Notes under the pieces: model-generated | What the model saw: the letters and a program-made list of their open reading frames with translations, nothing else | What the model was told of the DNA's origin: nothing | Databases searched by the model: none | In this document: positions 37,971 to 50,016 of the stretch, in pieces | Numbering within the stretch: position 1 is the first letter of the stretch | How the letters are laid out: every line of letters begins with the position of its first letter | NCBI RefSeq assembly: GCF_024679095.1 | Contig: NC_066549.1 | Coordinates: 6,196,920-6,260,919 of the forward strand | Reading direction: 5' to 3' | Length of the DNA stretch: 64,000 nt | DNA from: Eriocheir sinensis | Taxonomy: Eukaryota > Arthropoda > Malacostraca > Decapoda > Varunidae | Translations under genes and position numbers: made by a program

Positions 37971-38539
37971 TTCAATGCTGACTCAAAGTAAAATCTAATC
38001 CCCTTTATGTCAGGTCGGTGGAATAAGATCAGCAGGCCTCACCAAGACTTTACTATCTGCTCTTTCTCCTCAGTCCCATAACACTAACCTCCGCATCTCT
38101 TTCCTCTATACTTCCTCCATATTCCACACGTAACCTCTTACTTCTTACTCCTCCACACGGCTTTCTTTTTTATTTTATTTTACAGTGAAGGAAGTAACGC
38201 AAGGTGTTTATCTTATTGTCCTAATTGGACAAAATTAACTATTCACTTGTGTGTGGAGTGTTAAAGCATAATTTCATTACCCAAACACGACAATATTAGT
38301 GCTACAACACAGACCAAGTTACTTGTTCGACTAAGGCTCCACCTGTGTTTCAAGAAGCGTTACTGTGCCAGCTCAGATTCTACTGCTACATTTACGAGTG
38401 CCGTTTACTTGTGTTACGCAAGTGAAGCCACACCAAACACGCGGGGTTACCAAAATGAGTGGCCTGTTATCAATGGATTTGTCCTTGGTGTCAGTTTGTA
38501 TCGTACTGAATGTGTAACGATACCTATTTGAGTGTGTGT

Positions 38540-39245
38540 ACATTTAATATGGATAAGTTTCATTTGTTGGATACACGTTTTTCCCTTGCTTTCTCATATA
38601 ATATAAATAAAGATATGTGTTAATTGCTCGATACCTTTTTTATATTTTTTATTTCTCCTACAAGGATAAATAAGAATAAAGCTTTAGTTATTCGATATGT
38701 TTCTTTATTAACTATCTCGTACAACTGCAAATATGTGTTGTTTTTTTTACTTTCTGCAATACGAATAAGTTGCAGTTGTTCGATTTTTTTTTATTTATTT
38801 ATTTATTTTTTTATTTTTTTACTTTCTTTTAAAAGCACAAATATGGATAAGTTTCAAATACTCGACACGTGTTTGCTTTGATGACTTTCTCAGATAAGTA
38901 CAAAGTTAACAACCCGGTAGCAGTGACGGGCCAAATTTGTGGCTTTACTGTGTAGCAGCGACGGGCCAAATTTGTGCCATGATATAAACCCCCCAAAATA
39001 GACGATACATAAACTGATCACAAATGGTTTGATATATATTATGAAATAGTTTTTGTGAGTAATGATTTTTTCTCATTTTTCTCGCTTAGAGGGACCATTA
39101 AGAAACATGATCCCCGCTGCTACCGGGATGAGAAAAAAATTCAATAGCTGGACACGCATGTTTGATTTGCTCTCCAGCGAGTACAAAGTTTACAAGGATA
39201 CGATTCAACTCCTCGCCACGTGTTTGCTAGCGGCGGGTACAACAT
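38540..39245. repeat. Degenerate ~60-bp tandem repeat split by a MITE
   Basis: Motifs GGATAAGTTTCATTTGTTGG, CGACACGTGTTTGCTTTG and CTCATATAAT-like segments recur at 38,550, 38,600-38,660, 38,764 and 38,848. The last unit (AAGTACAAAGTT) resumes after the MITE at about 39,180 (GAGTACAAAGTTTACAAGG). Confidence 0.6.
38913..39127 (+). mobile_element. TTAA-flanked MITE family 1, copy 4 (215 bp)
   Basis: Tips CCCGGTAGCAGTGACGGGCC and (reverse complement) CCCGGTAGCAGCGGGGATC. The flanking tetranucleotides are decayed (ACAA and ATGA). Confidence 0.85.
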
Positions 39246-39570
39246 TAAGACCTCTTTGGGTACGAGTGTGTGATTTTATGGCCACCTTTGAGACCCGAAC
39301 AAGAGCCCTCTGACAGCGAACACAGGAGGAAATTGCAGCTTATCGCCGTACCTAAGCAGTTTTTCTCTGCCCTGTGTGTGTCCTGTAAGTGGTCCACAAT
39401 TGCTACTCATGTTAAGAGCAAGGATGATTGGACCGTACTGGCAGCCGATGATTGCACACACTTCACTCCTACCCGATTTCAGTGTTTCTCCATGTCAAAT
39501 AGTCAAATAGTGTCAAATATATGTTAAATAGTAAGGAAATCGGGTAGGAGTAAAGTGTGAGCAGTCTTTT
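39246..39570. other. No gene seen
   Basis: Unique-looking. A 16-bp motif (CACTTCACTCCTACCCGATT) and its near reverse complement (AATCGGGTAGGAGTAAAGTG) face each other at about 39,459-39,478 and 39,538-39,557, a potential hairpin with a ~60-nt loop. Confidence 0.45.
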
Positions 39571-39850
39571 TTTTCTTTAATTTTTTTCCTTTCATTTCAT
39601 TTCATTTCATTTCATTTTTCTTCTCTCATTTTTTTCTCTTCCTTTCATATCTTGTACCCTCCTTTCCTTTCTTTCTTTTCCTTTCCTTTCCTTTCCTTTC
39701 CTTTTTCTTCTTTCATTTCTTTCTCTTCCCTTCATTTCTTGCACCCTTCTATCATTTCTTTCTTTTCCTTTCCTTTCCTTTACTTTTTCTTCTTTCATTT
39801 CTTTCTCTTCCTTTTCATTTCAAGCACCTTCCTTTCCTTTCTTGCACCCA
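39571..39850. repeat. (TTTCC)n-type polypyrimidine tract
   Basis: Degenerate TTTCATTTCATTTC and CCTTTCCTTTCC repeats. A ~70-bp internal duplication around TTTCTTCTTTCATTTCTTTC is visible. Confidence 0.9.
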
Positions 39851-40047
39851 ATCCAGGCAGCCATCTTCCGTCAACCTAAATATTTATAAATTGTTGTGAA
39901 ATCCTTAAGAACTTCACCACCCTTTGAAACCTAAGGAAACCAGCGATATTATTGAAAAAGTTGAAGACGTGAAGAGGTCGAATAGATTAGATTAAATAAT
40001 ACTAAAGTTGTCATTTCTTAGCAAATATATTACGATAATTTTATACG

Positions 40048-40097
<50 letters not shown>

Positions 40098-40371
40098 TAC
40101 ACAATTACTCTTTAAGCAGCATTACATGGAGACACAAGGAGTTACTCACGGCTCTTCTCTCTCTCCACGCCCACCACACGACATACTCACCTCCTCCAGA
40201 GCCGCCGACCTTGACGACTAGACTCTGTGACCTTATCCTCCATGTCTTACACATAGACACACTACATCCTCCACACATCCTTCACACAACCTTTACACAT
40301 AACACCCTATATATGGTTACAAGGAGTGGTATTATGATCTCCTTACCAGCATTCACTTAGGTTACATGAGA

Positions 40372-40735
40372 GGTGGGAAGGGCAGGAGTATTGAGAGGGT
40401 GAGTTTTACTGTTGTTAGGGAGGTTGAAAAGGAAAGTTTCGTTTAGTCGGCGCAACATCTGTGGTCATATGCCGGAGAGAGACAGACGGGGAAGGAATTA
40501 TAGGAGAATGGAACAGATCCCAGGAGACGGGACACAGCCCCTTATTAATACCTGGTACCCATTCACTGCTGGGTATCGGAAAAGCCGCAGTTAGGGAGGT
40601 AGTGTTTAAGTGAATGAGTGTGTATTTTTGCTACATCAATGGAAACTGCTGAAGGATATTAACACAGAGAAACAAGAGCCCACTAAGCGCTGCTCCAGTA
40701 CAAGAGTAAAGAGTGAGACGCCATAATAGAGACCA
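40372..40735. repeat. Duplicated block, copy 1 (filled site)
   Basis: GGTGGGAAGGGCAGGAGTAT, GTTAGGGAGGT...GTTAGGGAGGTAGTGTTTAA, GCTACATCAATGGAAACTGC and ACACAGAGAAACAAGAGCCC match 41,070-41,225 in the same order. Copy 1 contains a SINE-B insertion that copy 2 lacks. Confidence 0.85.
40425..40589 (-). mobile_element. SINE-B, 5'-truncated, with 11-bp target duplication
   Basis: 165 bp flanked by GTTAGGGAGGT at 40,414-40,424 and 40,590-40,600. On the minus strand it runs GGCTTTTCCGATACCC, ATGGGTACCAGGTATTAAT, TGTCCCGTCTCCTGGGATC, GGCATATGACCAC, CGAAACTTTCC. The paralogous block at 41,070 carries a single copy of the target (GTTAGGGATGT), which is the pre-insertion state. Confidence 0.92.
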
Positions 40736-41069
40736 GTTTCGGTTTGGCCATATTTACCTGTTGTGTTGCTGGTATGGGATGAGGAGGGAATTTAAAGCCA
40801 GTTCCACGGTCTAATACGGCGTCATCGCGAGTGCCCAAGATATACAAAACTCTACATGTGTGTCGGTTTGTTTAGGAAAAGCCCGCTAATAAAGACATAC
40901 ATAGAGTGTGTCCATTAGTTTGCTAGCTTCCCTGTAGACGCCGCAAATCATACAAGAAATTTCCGTTGATTTTCTTGATTAATTTAGACACGTACATATT
41001 TTTAAGCCGAGTACACACAATGTTTTCCTCTCTGTCTCTATCAATCAATCAATCAATCTATCTATCTAG

Positions 41070-41225
41070 GTGGGAAGGGCAGGAATATTGAGGGGGTGAG
41101 TTTTGCTGTAGTTAGGGATGTAGTGTTTCAGTTAATGATAGTGTATATTTGCTACATCAATGGAAACTGTTGAAGGGTACCAAAACAGAGAAACAAAAGT
41201 CCACCAGGCGCTGCTCAAGTACAGT
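41070..41225. repeat. Duplicated block, copy 2 (empty site)
   Basis: Matches 40,372-40,735 without the SINE. A short (CTAT)n follows at 41,225-41,260. Confidence 0.85.
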
Positions 41226-41640
41226 ATCTATCTATCTATCTACCCATCTATCTATCTCTATCTGCCGGGCTGTGGAACTGGTCAATAGTTTTCAAGATGT
41301 TAGAAGGCAGAGCGCGAACGTGTTGCCTTCCTCCTTTACTTCAGGCAGCAGCATACACTCTATCTCGCTAAAAGTAATCAGCGAGAATGTTACAGCGCCT
41401 GCGAGACCTTGCACGGGAAAATTCTAACTAGATTTAAGTCAGGGACGCGCAGAGGAGGAGGAGGAAAGACGTTAGTATCACGAACTCGCCTCCTTTAACC
41501 TAACTTTTCCTGCCCCGTTATCGCCTCGAAGCACCTGCGCTCCCACCCAACGTCTGTTCTTTGGCCGTTCCCTCCTCTCTCTGCCCGAAGCCTACGCCCG
41601 GTGTAAGATAACGAATGGTCTCATTTATATGCACGCGAAG
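41226..41640. other. No gene seen
   Basis: Short CTAT repeat, then GC-moderate unique DNA with a GAGGAGGAGG patch. The 92-codon frame at 41,149-41,427 crosses repeats and has no domain. Confidence 0.4.
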
Positions 41641-43749
41641 CAACTGTAATGCATGGGATATTATGGAGCACTGTCGTAAATGTCACTTTGCTTCACTCTT
41701 CCTCGGCTGCCACCATCTTATTCCCCCCACTCTTCATCGACGAGTGTGTTTGTGATATATTGAAAGATAAATATACCAACTCTTTGCGTCCCGGATCACT
41801 GCTGCAAGGGGAAGTCATCGAGTTCAACACTGCCATGGACTTCTCGACCCCATGAAACAGCTAATCTTCTTATGATATTATACCCCGAACTTATGGGATA
41901 AACATATACCATCATTGAAAGATAAGTATACCAACTCTTTGCGTCCCGGATCACTGCTGCAAGGGGAAGTCATCGAGTTCAACACTGCCATGGACTTCTC
42001 GACCCCATGAAACGGCTAATCCTCTTATGATATTATACCTCGAACTGATGGGATACAGAACAACGCGTGACCTTGAAACGAATATTGGAGGCTAAGAAGC
42101 ATGCTGAGTATAACACTAAAGAACTTCTCACGCAAAATAACAACTTACCCTTCCGTGACAGCATTTCTCGGGCGAACTAGTAGGATATGAGAGGCACGTA
42201 TGTCCTTGTGGAAGAAAATGCTACACAAAGAAACACACATTGCGGGCAAACAAACCACTACCATAGACTTTTCGATCCCACACAAATATCTCAAATTATA
42301 TCATTTCTCGGATTAGTGGTTTGTGGAAGAGGCTCGTATGTCCTTGTGGAAGAAAATGCTACACAAAGAAACACACATTGCGGGCAAACAAACCACTACC
42401 ATAGACTTTTCGATCCCACACAAATATTTCAAATTATATCATTTCTCGGATTGGTGGGTTATGGAAGAGGCTCGTATGTCCTTGTGGAAGAAAATGCTAC
42501 ACAAAGAAACACACATTGCGGGCAAACAAACCACTACCATAGACTTTTCGATCCCACACAAATATCTCACGCTCAAATTATATCATTTCTCGGATTAGTG
42601 GGTTATGAAAGAGGCTCGTATGTCCTTGTGGAAGATAATAATACACTAAAAGACCCACGCTGAAAGGAAAGCCTCGGAAAATCACCTTATCATGGAACTC
42701 TCGACCCAATAAAACGCCTGCCTCATATAGTTCTTTTATTGCTTTTGGAACTAATGGAATATAAACCCACGCATGTCTTTGTGGTAGCTCATAATACACA
42801 AAGAGACACATGCTGAAAGGAAAGTCTCTGAGAATCACCTTATTATGGAACTCTCGGACCCAAAACACGCCTTATTCTCTTGTAATATCGTTTCTAGTGG
42901 ATATGAAAAAGCCACAATCTTGTAGAAGTCTTTGATATTCTACGAAACACACGTTGAGAAATCACTGGGAGCACTTCTATGGATTTCTCGACCCCACAAA
43001 ACGCCTCATCATCTTGTAATATCGTGTCCCGGAGTAATGGAGTAAAGAAAGACCCACGTGTATCTTCCTTGAAACCAATGATACACAAAGAGACACACGC
43101 TGAGAAGTCACTGAGAAGAATTATCATAAATTTCTCGACCCCACAAAACGCCTCATCATCTTGTAATATCGTTTCTGAGTAATGGAATAAAGAAAGACCC
43201 ACGTGTATCCTCCTTGAAACCAATGATACACAAAGAGACACTCGCTGAGAAGTCACTAAGAAGAATTATGGATTTATCGAGCCAATAAAATAAAAACTCA
43301 TCCTTTTGTTATATCATTGATCGGACTGATGGGATATGAAAATGACGCGATCTTGTTGAGGCAAATGATTCACTCACAAGACGCAGGCTGCAGGGAAAGT
43401 CACTGAGAACAACGCTATCGTGGACTTGTCGACCCCACAGCACGCCTAACCCTTCCATGATATCTTTTCTCGAACTAATGGGATAAAACATCACTTATGA
43501 CTTATTAGAAACAAATGATTCACTAAGAGACACACACTGCAGGGAAAGACACTGAGAACAACACTATCATAGACTTGTCGACCCCACAGCACGCCTAACC
43601 CTTCCATGATATCTTTTCTCGAACTAATGCGATAAAACATCACTTATGACTTTATAGAAACAAATGATACACTAAGAGACGCACGCTGAAGGGGAAAGTC
43701 ACTGAAAACAACGCTATCACAGACTTGTCGACCCCACAACACGCCTAGA

Positions 43750-43995
43750 GAGGTGCTAATTGAACAGGTTAAGGTAAGGAAAGGTAAACATGAAGACAGC
43801 AAGGCTCAGGAAGGTGCTATTTGGGCAGGGATAGGTAGGGAAAGATAAACAGAGGGACACCAAAGCGTTCAGGAAGGTGTTAATTGGGCAGGGAAAGGTA
43901 AGGACAGGTAAAAGGAAGATAAGGCCAAGGAAGGTGAAAATTTGGCAGGAAAAGGTAAGGAAAGGTAAACAGAGAGACACCAAGGTCAGGAAGGT
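43750..43995. repeat. ~60-bp minisatellite nested in the satellite
   Basis: AGGAAGGTGYTAATTGGGCA, GGGAAAGGTAAGG and GTAAACAGAGRGACACCAA recur about four times between satellite units. The satellite resumes at ATGATACATGTACACTAAG. Confidence 0.75.
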
Positions 43996-44390
43996 AAACA
44001 AATGATACATGTACACTAAGAGACACACGCTGCAGGGAAAGACACTGAGAACAACACTAACATAGACTTGACTCCACAATACGCTTCACCTCTTCTTATA
44101 TCGATTCTCGGACTAATGGAATAAAGAACCACGCATGACTTTGTAGATGCTAATGCCACACTAAGAGACGCACGCTGAGAGGTCACTGAGACAAAAGCTT
44201 TAATGGACTTGACGACCCCACAGTGCCCTTCACCTACTTCTTATATCACTTCTCGGCTAATGGAATAAAAAAGCCACGGATGACCTTGTGGAAGCTAATG
44301 GTACGTTAAAAGACACACGTTGAGGATAAGTCATTGAGGCGAAAGCAATAATGGACTTCTTGACCCCACAAAACACCTCACGCTGTGTAA

Positions 44391-44396
44391 TATCAT
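44391..44396 (+). other. Left target site duplication of the Polinton (TATCAT)
   Basis: TATCAT directly precedes the element's AGTAGTAAC tip. The same hexamer follows the other tip at 56,740-56,745. Confidence 0.93.
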
Positions 44397-45055
44397 AGTA
44401 GTAACAAATGTACGGAAGTGGGGGTAATTTGGAAGTGGGGGGGACTGGAAGTGGGGGTTGGGGGGGTCAGCGGTCAGCGGGGGGGTTACGGAAGTGGGGG
44501 TTGCCTCAGCAGGGGACTGGAAGTGGGGTGGGGTCAGCAGGGGTTACGGAAGAGGGGTATCTGGACCCCCCTCCCCACACACACACACACCCATCTCTTT
44601 TACCTTTTCACTTCTCACCCCTCTCGGACTAGCGTACGGAAGCGAGAAGGTGACGGAGTAGGGGTGCCCAGCAGGGAGGGGGGGGTGACGGGAGAAGGGA
44701 TACTTGAAGGGTTAAGATAAGATCTTTCTTTGACCCTCGAATGACCACCAGATTATAATCGCGGAAAAGGTTAAGGACATTAGGTTAATGACCAGGCTGA
44801 AATATGAATTTACTCTCTAATGCAAGTCCGAAAATAAAATAAAAAATCGCCATTGAACGTAAGACTCGATAAATTATTTAAGTTTTTGCTGGATGTATTG
44901 TATCATTATCTTCTTATTTCTCATTTCTCAACTTGTTTCTTCTTATTTCTTTCCTCAACTTATATATATATTTTTTTTACTCCGGTTATTTGGTGCCATC
45001 TAACCCTAAACACTGCAGCACCAAGTCTTTTTTTTTCTGATTTTGCATTAATTAA

Positions 45056-45141
45056 TGTCTTATATCTCATTTCTTAACTTCGATGTCATATGACCTTAGG
45101 CGTTGCCGCATCGAATTTACCTTTTTTCCGTAAAAAGGGAT

Positions 45142-45179
<38 letters not shown>

Positions 45180-45540
45180 CCATTCCCCTCCGATTCTTGA
45201 GAAATCTGCGGCTAGCTCGAAATTTTGTGGGCCATCTTTTTTAGCCGATTATATGCTCCGAAGCGGAATTTAGTGAGGATTCTTATGGTATCTTCAAATT
45301 CCTCATGCGTCTATTAGTTCCCGAGTTACACCGAGAAAACTGATTTTTTTTTTCTCTCGTCAGAGTAGCCTAACAAATAAAAAACACTCATTAATTAATG
45401 TCTTATATCTCATTTCTTAACATATTTCTTCTTATTTCTTTTCTCAACTTGCATTTCTTTATATTTTCTGCCTGCTCTTCGGTGTCATATGACCTTAGAC
45501 GTTGCCGCATCGAGTTTACCTTTTTCCGTGAAAAAGGGAT

Positions 45541-45578
<38 letters not shown>

Positions 45579-45933
45579 CCATTCCCCTCCGATTCTTGAG
45601 TAATCTGCGGCTAGCTCGAAATTTTGTGGGCCATCTTTTTTAGCCGATTATATGCTCCGAAGCGGAATTTAGTGAGGATTCTTATGGTATCTTCAAATTC
45701 CTCATACGTCTATTAGTTCCCGAGTTACACCGAGAAAACTGAATTTTTTTTCTCGTCAGAGTAGCCTAACAAATAAAAACACTCATTAATTAATGTCTTA
45801 TATCTCATTTCTTAACTTATTTCTTCTTATTTCTTTTCTCAACTTGCATTTCTTTATATTTTCTGCCTGCTCTTCGGTGTCATATGACCTTAGACGTTGC
45901 CGCATCGAGTTTACCTTTTCCGTGAAAAGGGAT

Positions 45934-45964
<31 letters not shown>

Positions 45965-46316
45965 TCCATTCCCTCCGATTCTTGAGAAATCTGCGGCTAG
46001 CTCGAAATTTTGTGGGCCATCTTTTTAGCCGATTATATGCTCCGAAGCGGAATTTAGTGAGGATTCTTATGGTATCTTCAAATTCCTCATACGTCTATTA
46101 GTTCCCGAGTTACACCGAGAAAACTGATTTTTTTCTCGTCAGAGTAGCATAACAAATAAAATCACTCATTAATTAATGTCTTATATTTCATTTCTTAACT
46201 TATTTCTTCTTATTTCTTTTCTCAACTTGCATTTCTTTATATTTTCTGCCTGCTCTTCGGTGTCATATGACCTTAGACGTTGCCGCATCGAGTTTACATT
46301 TTCCGTGAAAAGGGAT

Positions 46317-46350
<34 letters not shown>

Positions 46351-46693
46351 CCATTCCTCCGATTCTTGAGAAATCTGCGGCTAGCTCGAAATTTTGTGGG
46401 CCATCTTTTTAGCCGATTATATGCTGAAGCGGAATTTAGTGAGGATTCTTATGGTATCTTCAAATTCCTCATACGTCTATTAGTTCCCGAGTTACACCGA
46501 GAAAACTGAATTTTTTTCTCGTCAGAGTAGCATAACAAATAAAATCACTCATTAATTGTCTTATATTTCATTTCTTAACTTATTTCTTATTTCTTTTCTC
46601 AACTTGCATTTCTTTATATTTTCTGCCTGCTCTTCGGTGTCATATGACCTTAGACGTTGCCGCATCGAGTTTACTTTTTTCCGTGAAAAGGGA

Positions 46694-46732
<39 letters not shown>

Positions 46733-46925
46733 CCATTCCCCTCTGATTCTTGAGAAATCTGCTTGCTCAAAATTTTGTGGGCCAACTTTTAGCCGAATAT
46801 ATGTTCCGAAGCGGAATTTAGTGAGGATTCTTATGGTATCTTCAAATTCCTCATGCGTCTATTAGTTCCCGAGTTACACCGAGAAAACTGAATGTTATTC
46901 TCTCGTCAGAGTATCCTAACAAATA
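45056..46925 (+). repeat. Subterminal tandem repeats, left arm (5 units, 343-395 bp)
   Basis: Units start at TGTCTTATATYTCATTTC: 45,056, 45,399, 45,794, 46,177 and 46,557. Each has GGTGTCATATGACCTTAGRC, a (GT)13-18 tract, TCTGCGGCTAGCTCGAAATT, GCGGAATTTAGTGAGGATTC and CCGAGTTACACCGAGAAAAC. The first unit is shorter because it lacks the TTGCATTTCTTTATATTTTC part. The repeated array lies inside the TIR of the element. Short frames starting MSYISFLN recur in each unit and run into the GT tract; not called as genes. Confidence 0.92.
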
Positions 46926-47399
46926 AAAATCGCTCAGAGCTCCTCATCTACGTTCCTTAGAAAGATTGCCATATGTTACTATTAAGAAACTTATCCCAAC
47001 AACTGCAAATTTGACGCACTTTCATCGAAAACTTAATTTTAATAATTTTTTATTTACTTTTATGGCGCGTTTCGCGTCATCGTCCGCCAGAACCTTTTAC
47101 CCTTGATGACATGAAATGCGTCATCGTGCGCGAGAGGGTTAAATAAGTCAGATTTATCTCAAATTCACTGTCTGGGCAGACAAATATTCGGAAAAGAGAA
47201 GGCAAACCAGTTTGTAGATATATATAAATATGCCGTATATTCACGTCCTTATGGATATCTTCTTGTTGATTAGGGTATAAATACTCCTGAATCCCTACAG
47301 TTTCGCTCAAACATTGTTGGAGAGCCTCCCAGATGAACGCGTATTCCAATGGTGAACTCCAGGAAAAGGAACTCTTACACGTTCTATACTCCCAACATA

Positions 47400-47680
47400 A
47401 CGAACCCTATGGTTTAAGCTCTCAGCTACTTCTGATCTTACTCTCTTAAGCCTTTGCAGTTACTTTCTTAAACCATCGAAGCCCGCCTTCCTGAAGTCAG
47501 GTATTAAGTGTTGTTTCTGCTGACTCTATCCTCCCATTTAATATTAAATTTAATTTCCTTATGATCACTGTTACCTAATGAACCCCCAACCTCAATGTTG
47601 CTTATTATGTCCTCTTTATTAGTTAACAACAAATCCAAAATATTTTCTTCCCTCGTTCGCACTGTTTTGTATATAGAACG
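47400..47680 (-). pseudogene. CR1 LINE endonuclease C-terminal fragment, left arm
   Basis: Minus strand, in more than one frame: ENILDLLLTNKEDIIS, NIEVGGS-like, SDHKEI-type region, FNIKWEDRVSRNNT, PDFRKAGFDG. LDL.LTN.E..I followed by an SDH motif is typical of the end of CR1-type apurinic endonuclease domains (the SDH His is catalytic). It is broken by frameshifts. The same fragment is present in mirror position in the right arm, so it was there when the palindrome formed. Confidence 0.72.
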
Positions 47681-47749
47681 AACTTACATTAGCTGAACCC
47701 ACACTCCTGGAAGAAGCTAAAATTTTCTAAAGGCTACAATAAAATCAAT

Positions 47750-50016
47750 ATGACCGATGAAGATACGGCACGTCACAATGAACAAACTCACTGTCTTCTC
47801 TGTAAATACGGGTTTTAAAAGGTAAAGGAGTAAAACATCATGACCATGAAAAATCAGGAAACAATTACATTGAAGCTTATTGTAATAGATGCAGCCTTCA
47901 AATGAAAAAAATCACAAATTGCAGCGTACTCTCATTGCACATTATGCGGATTACGACATGACGTTAATCCCGCGTGAATTAACGCTACCTGGCTTTGAAA
48001 ATCAAACTAAGACCAAAACATTCAGTTCAGAAATACCATGAAGTCATCATAAATGACTTGAGATTTATTGACACGTATGTCTTTATGTCTGGTTCACTCG
48101 CGGCTTTAGCGAACTAATTCATCAGCACTGGGAACGAGCCCATGTGCACACAACAGATGTTGAAAGATGTGCCAGCACCTGCGTTACCATTATTGATCAA
48201 GGGAAAGCAGGTTTTTTGTTATGACTATATGGACTCGATGGAACGACTTTCTGAGACACGTCTTCCATCCCGCGAAGATTTTTTTCAATTCGCTTCAAGA
48301 AGCAGAACTTTCCGAAAGTGATTATAAACATGCTCAGAATGTTTAGAAAGTAGCTGAATGTCAGAGCCTGATGGACTATTTGTTGCTTTATGTAAAAGTG
48401 GATGTTGGCCTTCTATGTGATGTCTTCCTAGAGTGGAGAGGTATTTTGAAAACCCAGTGGAGGTTGGATATTGTAAATTATGTTAGCCTGCCAGGATTTG
48501 CCTATGACTCTTTTTGTTAAAACACAGCAGGAATTAGAGATGCTTAGTAGCCCACACATATATCATTGCATTCAAACAAATGTGCGTGGGGCTACACAAG
48601 TGTTGTGCGTCGTTTTGTACGCACCAATAACATCTACACGAACCCTCAGTTTAATCCAAAACATGATAGAAACACTTTCCTTTCATATCTTGACTTCAAC
48701 AGTCTTTATCCCACTGTAATACAAGAGAAGTTACCATGTGGAGATATGAGAAAACTAGATGAGACAGAAATGCACTGGTTTTTGAGCGGGAGGGGGGCTA
48801 GGTCAATCAAGCAACCGATGGCGATTTTGGATACCTCATTCTGTGCAATACTGAGGCTGTCTCACGTGAAGTCATTGAGAAAACGGATGACCTCCCACTG
48901 ACCATCAGAAGACACAATATCATCAATAGAGATATATCGTCAGCCGCACACGAATGGTATGAAGAAGAAACCGTCCAGTACCGTGTAAGAACATAAAACA
49001 GATTGGAACACATGTTGCTCAGGAGAAAATACTGTTTGCTCTGTCCCTCCTTAAACTGCTATTCAACTAGGCCGGGTTGTTAAAAAGTGCATGCTATTTA
49101 TATGTTTAATAAAGCACTTTCTTGCGGACTTCATTCAGGATAACATAGAAGCCCGCAAAAGTGCTACTTGCCCTATCAAGAAAACTGCAATCAAGTGTAT
49201 TTCAAACAGCATTTTGGTCGATACCTGATGAACGCGGCCAAATATAGTGAAGACATAGATATTGTCACCAACCGCGAAAAGTTTTTGAAGCTGGCCTGAA
49301 GTCCTTACTTTAAACGCGTTGTACCCTCAATGATGGTCATGTAGTTGTAGTTCGCCATAAGAAATATTCACAGGCGAATCATCCAAACTACATTGGCTAC
49401 TACGTCCTAAAGCTGTCCAAGCTGCGACTATATGATTTCTTTTACAGTATCATGAAGGCTCATTACGGGGATCGGGCGAAACTAGTGTATTGTGACACTG
49501 ATTCCTTAATAACAGAAACTGAAACTCCTGATCTATTAACAGAGTACTCGCAGGAACCCTTTAAAAGCTATATAGACACAAGTAACTTTAGCTCCTCACA
49601 TTCCTTGTACAACACAGACAACAAAGGCAAGCTCGGATTTCTCAAGTCTGAAGTGAGGGAAAGAACCATCTCAGAATTTGTAGGTGTAAGAACAAAGTGC
49701 TACTCCATCCCCATGGCAGACAGTGACCGGTTGAGTTCAGCTAAGAGCGTTCCAAAGCTCATAAAGAAAAAAAATTGCTCATCAGCGATACAAAGACGTC
49801 CTATTCCAGAAGCAAACATTTACCTTTGGCTATCAGGGATTCACAGTGCGTAATGGACGAATGAGTACAGTAAAATATCCCAAGAGAGGGATATCTGTAG
49901 TTCAGGACAAAAGACACTGCTTTAGCACCTTGGAGTTACGACCTTACGGTCATCCCGATAATTCTACAGGGGTAGAGGAGGAGGAGGAAGAGAAGGAAGC
50001 TGTAATCATAATTTGA
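47750..50016 (+). pseudogene. Protein-primed DNA polymerase B (Polinton type), left-arm copy, broken
   Basis: Starting near ATG 47,750: a zinc-ligand-like region (CLLCKYGF, HHDH, YCNRCNLQ), then LLYVKVDVGLLCDVFLEWRG and YVSLPGFAYDSF-like text typical of the protein-primed family. Motif A DFNSLYPT (about 48,692), motif B KKTAIKCISNSI (about 49,180) and motif C YCDTDS (about 49,488) follow, with a C-terminal acidic tail and stop at 50,014. At least five frame breaks or in-frame stops interrupt it, including a one-base loss in motif B at about 49,213 that the right arm does not have. At about 755 codons it is shorter than usual for Polinton PolB. AATAAA lies at 50,026. Confidence 0.88.

Larger units (their letters stand above)
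41700..44396. repeat. Satellite, ~138-157 bp unit, about 18 diverged copies
   Basis: Each unit contains CTCGACCCCACAAAACGCCT, a TAATATCRTTTCTCGGA-like block, TAATGGAATAAAGAA and GATACACAAAGAGACACACG. Exact spacings: 138, 138 and 144 bp at 42,199-42,619; 145 bp at 43,080-43,225. It begins within about 41,700-41,790 and runs into the Polinton, continuing beyond it (56,746-56,912 and 57,136-57,260). In 42,187-42,663 the period is 46 codons and a 158-codon frame stays open; I regard this as a chance product of a satellite with length divisible by three. Confidence 0.88.

Noticed and set aside
42187..42663. Repeat-containing protein gene
   Set aside because: The frame is confined to satellite units whose period happens to be 138 bp; neighbouring units are out of frame or carry stops.
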